A stretch of 64,000 bases of DNA from Orobanche coerulescens (lineage: Eukaryota > Streptophyta > Magnoliopsida > Lamiales > Orobanchaceae), in the NCBI GenBank assembly GCA_033398695.1, contig CM065805.1, positions 165,951,787 to 166,015,786 of the forward strand, given 5' to 3'. The notes beneath the pieces were generated by a model that was given only the letters and a program-made list of their open reading frames with translations, was not told where the DNA came from and ran no database searches. Shown here one piece after another: positions 10,410-22,800 of the stretch (positions within the stretch are counted from its first letter, which is position 1; each line of letters starts with the position of its first letter). The translations under genes and the position numbers were made by a program.

Positions 10410-11383
10410 TAACCAAAATTCTCCACAAGACTACCAAATACGAGTGGACCGAGGCATGTCAAAGAGCTTCGACGAACTCAAGTGGCGGCTGATGAGTGCT
10501 CCAGTGTTAATGCTTCCTCAAGGTACGGGCAACTTCGTCATCTATAGCGACACTTCTAAACAAGGATTGGGTTGCATTCTGATGCAACACGGCAAGGTCA
10601 TCGCATACGCGTCGCGCCCATTGAAACCTTACGAAGTCAACTACCCCACTCATGACTTAGAACTTACTAGTGAGATCTATGCTTTGAAGATTTGGAGACA
10701 TTAATTATATGGTTCCACGTGCCAAATCTTCATGGATAACAAAAGTCTCAAGTACATCTTCACGCAAAAGGAGTTAAACATGAGGCATAGGAGGTGGTTG
10801 GAACTCATCAATGATTACGACGCGGATATCCAATATCACCCAGGGAAGGTAAATGTGGTAGCTGACGCTCTTAGCGGAAAGACCACCAGGAGTACATATT
10901 ATGTAGATTGACATCACAAGTGGAGCTGCAACGTGAGCTAACAAATAAGAACATTGGGTCTATATTCGAGAAAAATAAGGACAACTGTGCACCATCAACC
11001 TGCGATTATCATTGCTGGAATTCTTTAGAGGCAAGTTAAGCCCACGTTTCATCAGACCTTTTGAATGCGTTGGAGACTTAGCTTATCGCATAGCCCTATC
11101 ATTATCTCTATAATGAGTCCATAACGACTTTCACATATCACAATTGAGGCATTATGTTCACAATCCCAGTCACAAGTTAAATCACGAAATTTTGGATATT
11201 TCCAAGGATACTACTTTCGAGGAGATACTAGTTGCCATTTTAGATTATCGCATAAAGAAATTAAGGAATAAATCTATTCCTCTAGTTAAAGTCCAGTGGT
11301 CGCACCATGGAAATGAAGAAGCCACTTGAGAAATTAAAGAAGCAATGCGTAACTGGTACCCCGAGTTGTTCCAAACATAAGTT
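10410..11383 (+). pseudogene. Degenerate RNase H / integrase C-terminus of element D
   Basis: Plus-strand relics in broken frames. 10410-10700 matches the RT/RNase H junction ([39 protein letters not shown]). The codon after KIWRH is a stop where element G has Tyr. 10735-10905 continues RNase H ([35 protein letters not shown]). 11040-11110 matches the GPF..DLAYR segment after the integrase core. 11144-11380 is chromodomain-like ([22 protein letters not shown]). The zinc-binding and DDE parts of integrase are deleted between about 10980 and 11038. Confidence 0.85.
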
Positions 11384-11849
11384 TCGGGTCGAAACTTAAT
11401 TTTTAGAGGGAGAGTATTTAATACTCAAATTGTTATCATTTTAAGAATGGAGGAGATAATTTTTAATGATGCAGTATGATAATATGCTTGGTGTATTTAC
11501 TGCTATCAATGTTATACTTGATGTCTTTGCTATTTATGTGATAATAGATTAGCTCCGCGAATGACGCAATGTGATAATATGCTTGGTGTATTTACTGCTA
11601 TATGTGTCTTTGTTATCTATGTGATAATCAATGAGATTCTCTACTGATGTTGTACTTGATATTTTTAAAGAAATCGAATAACATTATCCATTAATCGTCG
11701 GAAAATCCACGATAGAACCCGACGGTGCGCAACGTCGTGTTCTCCGACAGGATTTTTCAGCGAATATTGGGAAATGTACTCGAGAATAACTTAATGATGA
11801 TAACCTCGTTCCATGTTTCGGGACGAAACTTATTTTTAGAGGGAGAGTA
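11381..11849 (+). other. 3' UTR of element D with duplicated pre-PPT palindrome
   Basis: AAGTTTCGGGTCGAAACTT (about 11379-11398) and GTTTCGGGACGAAAC (about 11816-11830) are each followed by TTTTTAGAGGGAGAGTAT. The second copy abuts the 3' LTR, so it is the working polypurine tract; the first is a duplicate about 430 bp upstream. Between them lies a tandem repeat with ATGATAATATGCTTGGTG. Confidence 0.65.
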
Positions 11850-14218
11850 TGTAAAATCCCAATATTTTACATTATATAAATTATAAAGTAAATACTATTA
11901 TATGACAATAATTAGTGAAATTATTTATAAAAGTAATATCTTGATTTAAATAAATTATTATGGTATTATTATATAATAAATTTTAAAATATATATTTGGA
12001 CATTTTCTGGGAAGTATCGTGGACAAGTATCAACTTTGAAAAAAATCACCAAGGATTTTTGAGAAGTTAAAAAAATTCTAAAAATTAACAGTGTTGTAGA
12101 GAATTTAGTTAGCTTTCCAATAGTTCAAACGGCGAGTCAATCTGAGTCCGAACGAAAAAGTTATGATCGATTTAGTGGAGACTGTCAACTGCCGAGCACC
12201 AGGAATCTTCCGGGCGGGACCTACGCACGTGGCTCGGCCGGGGCTGCCGATAGTGACTCGCTAGGGCCCGCGCACGTGGCTCGGCCATGGCTGCCAGTAG
12301 TGACTCGGTAGGGCCCGCGCACGTGGCTCGGCCAGTGCTGTGTGACGTAGGGCGGCTGTGTCAAATTGACTGGGCACCTGTTTTGTGTCCTATAAATACA
12401 GCCTTTTCCTAATTAATTTATACCCAAACAATATGTAACTATATACAGAAACTCAATATTTATAAATATACATCTTTATATTTCCGAAAAATGTCCGTTA
12501 TGCCGACGATACGGGATCGTTTTCCGGCAAGTCAGACCAGCTTTCCTGACATACTGACTGGAACCTGTCCGATTGAAATCCCCAGTGAATTTCTGAAATC
12601 CAGATCAAGGTGCTATCTTTGAGTTCGATTATCTACCAATCCGTAAGTGATTTTTGATATCTTATTCGTGCGTTTTGTATATAAAATACATCAATAAAAT
12701 GTTAATTTTTGAAATCTCATATTAGACATCATTTAGATATATAAAAATGAGTGATTATGGACAAGTCAAGACTGATTTTAAGTGCAGAAACATAACTTAA
12801 ATCGCGAATAACTTTTGATCCGTAAATCATTCTTCAATTCCGTTTCGTGCGTTTTTCTCTTGAAGTATTTATATATATTTATTTATTTTTGTTTTAATTT
12901 TTGGAAATAATAAAATTTCCAACTCCGTTTCCGTGTTAATTAAAATTAATTTTTTTTAATGATAATAGACATTATGAACAATCGAACTACGTAGCTGCCC
13001 ATATGACGTACTTAAATTTTTAACGGCAATTTTAAGTATCATTATATATATATATATATATGCAATTATAAAATAATTAAACTGGAATAAATAAATTTAT
13101 GTTCTTATATAAAATATCCAGAATTATTCTAAGGAATATTTGAAATAGACGAAATGGATTTCTATTTCAACTCAAGTTATTAAGTATTAACTTTGGAAAT
13201 ATTTGAGATTAATAAATTGAAATCATTCTCGATGATACTTTGTTAAATAAATTATAAGGACTATTGTTTGATTTATTATAGCATAAGTAATAGTTAAATT
13301 ATAAATTGTTGAAAATATTTTTAAAAATATTCAAGGATGATATCTAAGAACTATTTACCAATGCATTTAATTTTTAGACGATGATTTTGTTGAAATATAA
13401 AATAAAGGGCGAGCCATTAAATTAAATTGAGACGTCTTAACAAAATGCTAATAACATATTATTATTAGGAGATCAATACCTTATCTAGGAGCGGACAGCC
13501 GAACTCTCGAGATTTAATTGGAATCATCTTATCGACGACTCACAAGGCAAGTTCGTTCAACTTGCTCGGCCCTAGCATTATTGCAATTTTATGTGTTCAT
13601 TATGTATTGATTATGTTGTGCCAATTGTGATGCTGTAAATCTGTGTATTATGTGATGAATGTGAAGAGATGCAAAGTTATGCCGTTCCAGTGGGAACAAA
13701 GAGAAATTTATAACGAACGTTCGTTCCGCACCCGGATATTGGGGGTGGTAGAAATTGCACTATCCGGATATTGGGGATAGGTGCTTATGCGTTATTGTAT
13801 ATATATGTGATTGTGTTGTTAGCTGATACTTTTGGAACTGCAAAATTCGTACATATGAGCATATTGTTGTAATGTGTTATGACTGACCCGGGTATGGGCT
13901 GGTATTGTTATACTTGCCAGTTGCAGGAACTTCAGAAATACAGGCTTGGGAATGCGAAGGGACGGGGCATGCTTGAGAACGACGACTGGATAGAGTTAAA
14001 TTTTCATTGGCAATTATTTCGGAAATAAAGAGCATGTATTAAATTTTTAAATCTTGTGTACTTTAATTTTTCTGTTCGTATGATGAAAATTTATTATCAA
14101 TTCCAATATTATTATTTTTACCAAAAGTTCAAATGAGGTAAAAACGAATAACCTAGCTTGGTGGGTCCCATGAGGGATCCACAGCGCTGTAGCTACCCAA
14201 GATTTTGGGGATGTTACA
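11850..14218 (+). repeat. 3' LTR of element D (2369 bp)
   Basis: It starts TGTAAAATCCC and ends GGGGATGTTACA. It contains a tandem CACGTG-centred repeat (12205-12345), a TATA box (12391-12398), a (TA)n run near 13040-13062 and a GCAAGTT/AACTTGC hairpin (about 13547-13565). Its last 480 bp equal the 5' LTR remnant. Confidence 0.9.
12205..12398 (+). promoter_or_regulatory. LTR D promoter: G-box repeats and TATA box
   Basis: Three tandem units of about 55 bp, each with GCACGTGGCTCGGCC. CACGTG is the plant G-box bound by bHLH and bZIP factors. TATAAATA follows at 12391-12398, 46 bp after the last unit. Promoter function is inferred from motif and spacing. Confidence 0.6.
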
Positions 14219-14468
14219 CAATTTGCCATTTTCGTCTGTCCCACAAGAGTGTGCCCATCCCATTTTTAGAAAATACCCCTTATACTTTTACTCCACCTTT
14301 TCAACTTATTTACGATATACCAAAGATGGCTCAAACCCTTTATCCTTTAATTAATCAACGATAATTAACATATTCATACAACAAAAGATGAGACTCTTTC
14401 TCCACTCAAATCCACCATTACCTAGCTTTTTTATTAAAATCCGTGACCATAAAGAGTGAGCACACTCT

Positions 14469-14813
14469 TAGAGGTTGCCACGGTTCCGGTTCCGGTTCGA
14501 ATTGGAACCAAACCGCCGGTTCCACGATTCCGGAAACGAGAACCGAAACTGAACCGGTAACATAGTGTCACAATTTCGGTTCGAATGGGGAACCGGTGGT
14601 TCCGGTTTTGGTTCCGAACAGACGGTTCTCGGTTCGAACCGTCCGAACCATTTTTTTTTAATCTTCACTTTAATTGTTTTTTGTTGTTTAAATGTATTTT
14701 TGTATAAGTTAATGAAATAATCAGTAATAAAATAAAATAAACAATAAGAGAGAGAGAGAGAGGGAGAGGGAGAGGGAGAGGGAGAGGGAGAGGGAGGGAG
14801 GGAGGGAGGGAGG

Positions 14814-14861
<48 letters not shown>

Positions 14862-15660
14862 GGGCAATTATTTCTCATTATTCTTAAGATAATAGTTTGT
14901 GATATTTATAACTAAGTCCTGTCGGTTCAATAAAGGCGTCATGGGAAAGAATTGAAAAGAAAACCCATGAATGAGTATTAAACTCTTTCAAGTAATTCCC
15001 TTCCCTTTGGTCCTGCATTAAGTAATTCCCCTCCCTTTGGCTCCCTAAGATATTGTTCTAGTTCGGAAAATTGTGGTTGACTACTATGACCTTTGTTTGC
15101 GAAAAAAGATTGAGTACTAGTGTCAAATCCATAAGAGGAAGACCCACTGCTCTTAACACTTTGCTTACTGACATTTCCACTATATTTTGAAGTATATTCT
15201 TAAAAAAGATTTTGTAAATCACAATAAAGACTAGTTTTTATTTCCATAAAATTTGGCAAGTCTAAAACTTCATAAGTAAGACTTTCACTATATTTTATTT
15301 TTTTCAAAAAATTATATTGAAGGACGGATCTAAACATTTTGCAATTAAAAAAACGTTAGGAATTTGTTTTTACGTTAAAAAAACAATGTGCCAAGATGGG
15401 TCCGACCGGTTCTATTTTTTTTTCATGATTCCTGGTTTGAACCGTGGGAACGGCAGTTCCGGACGGTTCGCGGTTCCACGGTTCGGTTACGGTCCGAACC
15501 GGGAACCGCCGGTTACAATTTTTGGAACCAAAACCGAACCGTCTGGACACGGTTTCGGTTCCAGTTCGGAACCGTCTAACACGGTTCCGATTCCAGAACC
15601 GTCCCATACGGTCCGGTTTCACAGTTCAGTTCCCGTTTCTGATTTTATTGGCCACCTCTA
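14469..15660. mobile_element. Non-autonomous hAT-type transposon (1192 bp)
   Basis: Termini TAGAGGTTGCCA (left) and TGGCCACCTCTA (right) are inverted repeats with one mismatch. The flanking 8-bp duplications CACACTCT (14461-14468) and CATACTCT (15661-15668) differ at one base; 8 bp is diagnostic of hAT. Both subterminal regions (14475-14655 and 15390-15640) are dense in GGTTCC/GGAACC repeats, the usual transposase-binding pattern of this family. No transposase ORF is present. Confidence 0.8.
14747..14857 (+). repeat. (GA)n/(GGGA)n microsatellite
   Basis: Pure purine tract of AG, AGGG and GGGA units inside the hAT element, which may form triplex DNA. The long antisense ORF across it is an artefact. 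Confidence 0.95.
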
Positions 15661-15695
15661 CATACTCTTATGGGACAGAGGGAGTATGAAATTTG

Positions 15696-16807
15696 AATGT
15701 ATTTGTTGTAGAACTTTTGTGAGTTTCTTGTTTTGTTGAGTGTCTCCAAAACACTTATTTCCGTGATTCACTTATCAAGTTTCAAGCCATTGTTAGTATT
15801 TGAATACACTACTTCCGAATTTGAATACACTACTTCCGAATTACCACGACAGGTCGCATAAAGGTTCAAAGTAAAACCATTTTGCTTATTCTGTAAACAA
15901 TCTGTGATCTTAATTCACTTTGTGATGTCTGTTACCACGATACATCGCGTAGGGTTGCATCACCATTTTCGGAAGAAATATTAATTTATGACTTGAGAAT
16001 CTCATTTAGTACACTTCTACTAGATGGACGTAAAAACACATTGAACAATGACTTGAGAATCTTATTTAGTACACCACATTGAGCAAATTACACCATCTAC
16101 ATTTCACAAACATATTACAAAAATATTACAACTAAAATAATTACAAGAATCACAATTTGAGCAGGTACCCAGATGCAATACATCAAGTAACCGAACTACA
16201 ACTTACAAGTATCTAAATACAATATACTTTACTGGAAGCCGAAGCATTAGGTTATCAAATAACTAGTATCCAAATATATTATTTCAAATAACCAAACTAT
16301 TAATTACAAGTATCCAGTATGTCAGTTGTGCAATTATTTTTTTATGTTAAATTTATATTATTAGTTTATAAATATTTTATAGATATTTAAAGAACTCAAA
16401 CGCATTTCCACCAATCAAGCCTAAAAACCCATATGGAGAAGTTTCATAAATGGGTCCCGAATTAATACAATGAAGAGATGTCAGATGGAAAATTATGCAT
16501 TAGATGTAAAACACGCACGCGCGTGCGCACACATGCACATGCGCGCGCACACACGGCAGGAAATGTGATGGAACTAGAATGAAGATAATTACCATCCCAA
16601 TTGTCTTCAATGCAAGTGACTGAGGATAATATACAAGATACACCATTTGCATCAAGTAGTTCTGTTCCCTGCGATCCATCTGTCCTTAAATAGCTATATA
16701 AATAATTTAAAAAGAAAAAAAAAATGGAACATACATATTTCGGCAGTCAAACCCAAATTCTCCAGCCACAACTCCAGTACACAGCAGCAACTTATCATGC
16801 TCTGTAT
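15696..16807. other. Intergenic region downstream of the UBX gene
   Basis: No gene seen. Contains a 21-bp direct duplication (TTTGAATACACTACTTCCGA, 15800-15842), two copies of a GACTTGAGAATCT repeat (about 15988 and 16048) and an alternating purine-pyrimidine tract at 16507-16556. Confidence 0.5.
16507..16556. repeat. Alternating CG/CA tract (Z-DNA-prone)
   Basis: About 50 bp of nearly perfect alternating purine-pyrimidine (CACGCACGCGCGTGCGC, then ACATGCACATGCGCGCGC). It lies 250-300 bp beyond the stop codon of the UBX gene. Confidence 0.8.
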
Positions 16808-19800
16808 TCACTCCCAAGTAACTGAAACCATCGAGTTGCCAAGGCCCGATTCCTCAAACGTTGTTTTATCATTAAAATCCAAAGACCTTGAGGCACCAGG
16901 AATAGCTTGTGCCAAGCGAAATGGCCTCATGCCGTCTTCCTTCAGCTTAGAATAGCAGAATGACCACAGCAGCTAATAGTAAATGCATCACGACATTAGC
17001 AAAAGACGCGTTGAAATTATTTTTGGCACATTACATTACTACCAATACCAGACAGTAGTATGTACATAAATAAAAATAGCAATATTTGTAAAATGTCAGC
17101 ATCACGAAATATATCCCACTGCATCTCAAGGTTCCATTTATCAAGCAAGATTCAATTAAGGCCCTGTTCTCTTCAACTTAAAAAAAAAAAATATTCAGTA
17201 AAAATAAGTTTCAATCAGTAAAAATGAGCTTTAATAAGTAATAATCAATTCCCATGAGTAAAAATCAGTTATAACCAATAAAAATCAATAACTTCATATG
17301 ATGAGATACACCGTGCATCACTAAAAATCAGTTTTAATCAGTAAAAGTTGTTTTTAGTGAGCAAAAATCATTTCAGTTCAGCAACAGGGCCCTAGGAATG
17401 GGGACTTCTACTTAGGCCTGGCTTTTGTACTCTGGCAAAAGCTATTGCTTAGTCTGATCAAAGGCACACGTTCTTTATCTCCATAGTGAAACCAGCAAAA
17501 AAAAAACTCAGAAAATTGTACAGGGTATATGTGGAACAATTCTTAAGCACCTACCATTACACTGAAAAATAGACTGCTATGGTCCAGAAAGAGGAACTGA
17601 AGGCAAACCATTAATTCTGGACTTGATTGGACCTTTTTACAAATAAAACCTATAAACCAACTGCCCTAAAACAGGATATATCATCTGTTAACAATAACCA
17701 CTTATTGTCATCAAAGTAAATCAATGCATGGAAAAGAGAACAATTAGAGGTAATAAACACATCACAGAAGAAGCATCATTAACAGTCCAAATATCAAGGT
17801 TCAAATAAGAATAGCGAGAGAGAAACTCAATACATGTGGCATCTCTTCAACAATCTGATCATTCACAAATATAAATCTAATAGCACAGCTTCAATACCAT
17901 ATACATTAATACAAGTATCTCAGTTCATAAGTTAACCCTACCCGCTACCCCCACCATAAAAGTAAAAAAGAAAGGAAGAAAAGCCGCATATTGGAAGGAG
18001 TTGGAGAAAACTTAACATCACAAATCAAATCTCCGTAGATTTTATAAGAAAATCACCTGAATGGGTTCACTGCGAAGGAAGTTCCTCTGAACTCTGCGCC
18101 CGTCAGGGAGACGAACTCCAACTCTGCAAAGTAGGCTTCGATCACCCGTTGGTTCTTCAGGTAAAGGCAAATAAGCAGGCTTCTGCACTTTCTCCTCTGC
18201 ATTCGCATCACTCACTTCTTTCACGTCCCCATCAAATTCCTTATTATTCTCCAGAGACACCGCCAGTGCACGCCGCAATTCTTCTTCTTCATCTTCAGAA
18301 CTATTTTCAGCTGTAGCTAATGAAGCATCTGTCATTATTATAATTCAATAATTGCCAAATAGAAAAAATATAGAACAAAATGAAAGAAAATAACCTAGAG
18401 CACAAAACAATATCCACTTCCAGGAAACTAATTAGTTGAAACTACTGAATAGTATAAATGTCATTTCAGAGGTTACATGATTCTTTAGGTTAGACTAATA
18501 TCATTCTTATAATGCAGATGGCCTCTTATGGTGCTTTAGTTGCCAAAAGATCTTTAGGAGCTTGCCCAACATATGTCTCAACTCCTGCACTCGTTTTAAG
18601 GGGTTGACATCTGAGCAAGGGAAGCACTACGGTTCATATTAAATTTAGGGAGTATACAAAACCATCATGTGTGCATAAAAAACAGTGACTGGGTTTGAGA
18701 GAAATGTCCAAATAAAGTCCACTCGACCACTTTCTTGAGTTCTTCATGTTGGTAAATACTTTCATGCTCAAACGAGATTTACACAAAATTCAGCTTCTTT
18801 ATTATTTTCACTTGAGTATTTAAAATCTGTGTCAACGGCGCAATTGCAAAGTCAACAACCACTTGAACATTAAAAGACAGGCACGATTTCGTGCTAAGAG
18901 ACGTAATTCTCTCTTTTTCCGCAACAAGAACACCTTCCATTTTATAATTTTGTAACTTGAATAGATTCAAGTCACAAATAAATTGTCGAGTTTTTGAGAT
19001 GTTAAGAATACAAGGATTTGTTTTGAAGTAAATAACATTCCTCCAAAATATGTGATACATGTGCATAAAAGATGTCATACAAGGATATTTCTAAACAGGT
19101 AGATATTGAAGACTACTGGGAAAACCCAATAAACCTGGCATACTTTGAAGACAAGGAGCTGGTGCCCGGGAACTTTCCCTAGGACGTTTATGAGATTGAC
19201 TGGCATGAAGATCTGATGGGCTGCTGTCCATGAATCGTAAAAGATCCTAGAACAAGAAAATAAGTACCCAGGTAATAACTAGTATTATATATAGGTATAT
19301 AAAAAGAAATCACCTCAAAAATATTCGAAACATTCACGGGTGTGAATTCTCCTTCTTAATTCTTATGAAGGTAAGGGATTTGGCGTAAACTTGACTACTT
19401 TGCTTTTTGCATGGATTTATATTGCTAATGAATTTAGACCATTAGTCGACATTATGATCATCATGCCACCAACCCCAACATAGTTGGGATTAAGGTGCAG
19501 TTGATGATAATGATGATCCAAGGATTTACACGTGTTTTTATTTTCCCAATAGAAACAAAAAACTAAATTATACAACTGTTTGCACGCAAGTGTATAGCAA
19601 CAATGTGGAAAGCTCATTTACCTCGAGCAGAGTTTCTGGTTGAACCATTCCACGCCAAGAATGCATTTTCTGACCAGTTATCGGATCAATTACGAGAACG
19701 ACCGGTATAGAATCTAGCTTGTAGTAAGTACAAACCTTGCTGCCCTCTTCTGTGTCATCATATACCTATAGCACATATAAAGGATGAGAACAGTCAATAT

Positions 19801-22800
19801 GACATTAAACTTGTGTAGCAAGCAATGAATAGCTCAATGCACAAAAGCCCTAAAGAAACTCAGCTGGCATATATATCAGTGAAACTAACACAAGAACGTT
19901 TATAAGTTAAAGAGAGTTTACACAAGTAGATGAAACATCCACTCCATAAAGATAGTACAGCCATCTGACTGCTATACTCAAATTGCTAAACCCATCAAAC
20001 TCGAAAAAATGACAAAAATCTCTATATGTTTCTAAAAAGCCACCCTATATTTGATTCTAGATGAAACATCAAGAACAAACAGTTCATGATCATCAAAAAT
20101 TATTATTTTCGGTTCCAGCCAAATTTACCAATATACACTAGGTAGGATCATTCTCCATAATATCTTGCATTCACATCCTAAAGACCCCTAGATCGGAGGA
20201 AAAAAGCCATGAACAAGAACCTGGATAGACCCGAATAAGGCCAAGCTCAGCTAAGACACAAGACCAGCAAGTGTGGGAGTGATATATATCAGTGATATAA
20301 TTATAACCTAAAGTCCATAGAATGATACGCAACGATCTACATGACATGAAACTCATTACGAGCAAAAATAACTGAACTGACAGAAAGAATAGAACGTTGC
20401 AGAAGAGTTCCATACATTACATATATAAAATATTAGTATGTGTCAAACTATAGAACGTTGCAAAAGAGTTCCATACATTACATATATAAAATATTAGTAA
20501 GTATGTGTCAAAATATAACAGGCACAGAATCATCTTCCCATCCGTCAATGCTTTATATTGAAATTTCTCCTTAAATTTATTTGACAAACCTTAAAATAAA
20601 CTTTAAAATATCCAATGTCCAGTTATAGTTGCCAACAGTACATGATGAAGATTATTGTCTACATGACTGTATTTGAAATCAAATGTGTTGGCACTAAATG
20701 AAACTGAATTTAGTCCCCTTCAGTGCTCTAACAGCATTCAGTTTTATAATCGATTCATAATACGCACACCAACTTCTCTCTCACAAAATGTCTTGCTTGT
20801 CATTCATTCCATGCTTCTAAGGCAAGGATCTTGTATGTTTGTTTTAACGTAAAAGATTCAACGTCACCACCAGCACCACCCCTAAAGAGGGGGGCCTTCT
20901 AGACGCACAAGTATATATAACTATTCCAGCCTTTTTTCGGTTTATTTTGGACTTCTCACTTTTTTCCTTATTTTTCATAGTATAAATGATTTTCCATTGA
21001 TGTATGAGAATACAACCAACCAAGAAAAGACAATGATTTAAAAATACATTAAAGATATCCTTTGCCACTTGGCAATGCATTCATTGCCATAAAACACACA
21101 AAGTACCGTAGAAGTGCCTCTTTATTGTCATAACTTTTCACTTCACTCAAACCACAATCCTCTGTTAAAAAGGCATATATTTGTTCAAATATATGGTTAA
21201 AAACCAAATGAAACCACGTGGTTCAAATTTTAAGATGGCATTTCAATTTGCACTTGGCAAATTGCACATGGCAATTTGGTTTTAGTTATACTAAAATATA
21301 ATATAATAGCCCTAACTGCTAGACATTTGTTTATAAAGTAAACACTTCAATATTAAAAAGTAGAATAAATATAATAAAAAGCAAAATGAAGTAAAACAGC
21401 AGTGGATAATATAGTACCAATATAAATAAAAATAAAATCCAAGTTAAATGAGCACTAGCAACAGGGAGATACAAACCTGCCAGAAGATTAAGTTAGTTTT
21501 GATTGTCTGAGCAACAGCTTCATTTGCCCAGGTGTCGCGGTTAAGCTTCAAAACAGAAAATACAAATCAAAAGTGTGTCAAGACATGCATCCAAAAGCAA
21601 TAGGGCTTCCAACTCTAAACCCAGGGAAAGAAAAGAAGCATCTGTGAAGTTTATCATGTGAGGAAGTTCAAATGTTATATGAAGCACTCAAGCTGTTATA
21701 CTAATGGAAGTTCCATCTTATTTTATATTTTATCAGAACTGAGATAAAAATTGGGACCTTTTCAGACTCCAGGATACTTAGATGATCACCGCGGACCTCA
21801 GACCAAATTTATGGTTGAAAGAGAAATGTTGTGAAACTTCTTCATAGTTCATAGACTACGAGAACCCTTGATCCCAAGTCCCCACTATATAGTTATGTTG
21901 TATGTCAGAGACTGAATGAATGCAAGCAAAATGAAATTTATCATAATTCAAAAATTGTCCCAATCTCTTCCTATATTCTATTTCACCTATGCATCTGATA
22001 TTTCTGCAACCTATCTCTGTAATCCTGCAAAAAAGTTCTCCATAAATCCAAGTCTATAAAGGTACTGACAGCTATGCCACATTTACCTTCTGCTTTTGTG
22101 ATTCATTGCATCAGATTTTGATTCTCTTATTATTCATCATTTGGGGCATGTAAGAAATTCTGGATGGGTGAATTATACAATGGACTAGGGTCCATCTTGC
22201 AATGTGGAACCTGGTCTATTATCTACTATGTATGGTACCTAGTAGCTTCACTTAACTAATTTTTCTGTCTATTTAGAGACATCATTCCTGTCTTTTTAGC
22301 AACATTTATCTCCTATAAAATGAACCTTGTATTATATACTTAGTTAATGTCCCAATTGGACCATGTAGACCGCTCCACAATATAACAATTGTTCTTAATG
22401 CCATCTGAAAGTAGTTTGGGCAATCGACAGTCAGATTCAGTCAGTTTGGAAAGCATAACGATTAGGATTTTCTCAGCCCTTCACTGCATTCTTCATTCAA
22501 AATTTCCACTGGCCGAACTACGCTTTGTTATCTTTGGATTCATGTATAACTCAATCAGGAGATCGAGCGACCGCTCTGGGCGGGAGGGGGGGGGGGCAGA
22601 GATCAAAACCGATGTACCATGTGCGAGCTAAATTCCTTGGTTGACTGCATGTTTACTAGAAGCCACTTGTTCTGCATCCTGGCATTATCTTTTGCCTACA
22701 TAAATAAAGCTTGATATGAGAAGTAAGCATGGCATATACAAAGCAAGCAGGTTAACAGTTGTGCAGAGTCTTCTGGCAACCAACTCCCCAGCAACATAAT

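Larger units (their letters stand above)
8005..14218 (+). mobile_element. Element D: gypsy chromovirus relic carrying a foreign LOG-like gene
   Basis: Plus-strand LTR element. The 5' LTR remnant is 8005-8484 (480 bp, equal in length to the matching part 13739-14218 of the 3' LTR). The PBS is TGGTATCGGAGCGAGG (about 8490-8505). The interior has a UTR-like leader to about 8700, foreign DNA with a LOG-like ORF (about 8700-10405), RNase H relics (10410-10905), an integrase C-terminus/chromodomain relic (11040-11380) and a PPT (AGAGGGAGAGTA) before the 3' LTR. Most of RT and integrase is missing. A tandem repeat of about 96 bp lies at 11477-11605. Confidence 0.8.
14219..15695. mobile_element. Stowaway-like MITE, interrupted by a hAT element
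   Basis: Terminal inverted repeats: left CGTCTGTCCCACAAGAGTGTG (about 14235-14255), right (reverse complement) CTCCCTCTGTCCCATAAGAG (about 15663-15683). CTCCCTCYGTCCC is the typical Stowaway (Tc1/mariner) terminus. With the hAT insert (14469-15660) and one target duplication removed the MITE is about 270-280 bp. The outer ends are approximate because the TA target duplication is not clear. Confidence 0.6.

Noticed and set aside
14468..14878. 136-aa Ser/Pro-rich ORF
   Set aside because: Antisense translation of the (GA)n microsatellite and GGTTCC repeats of the hAT element.
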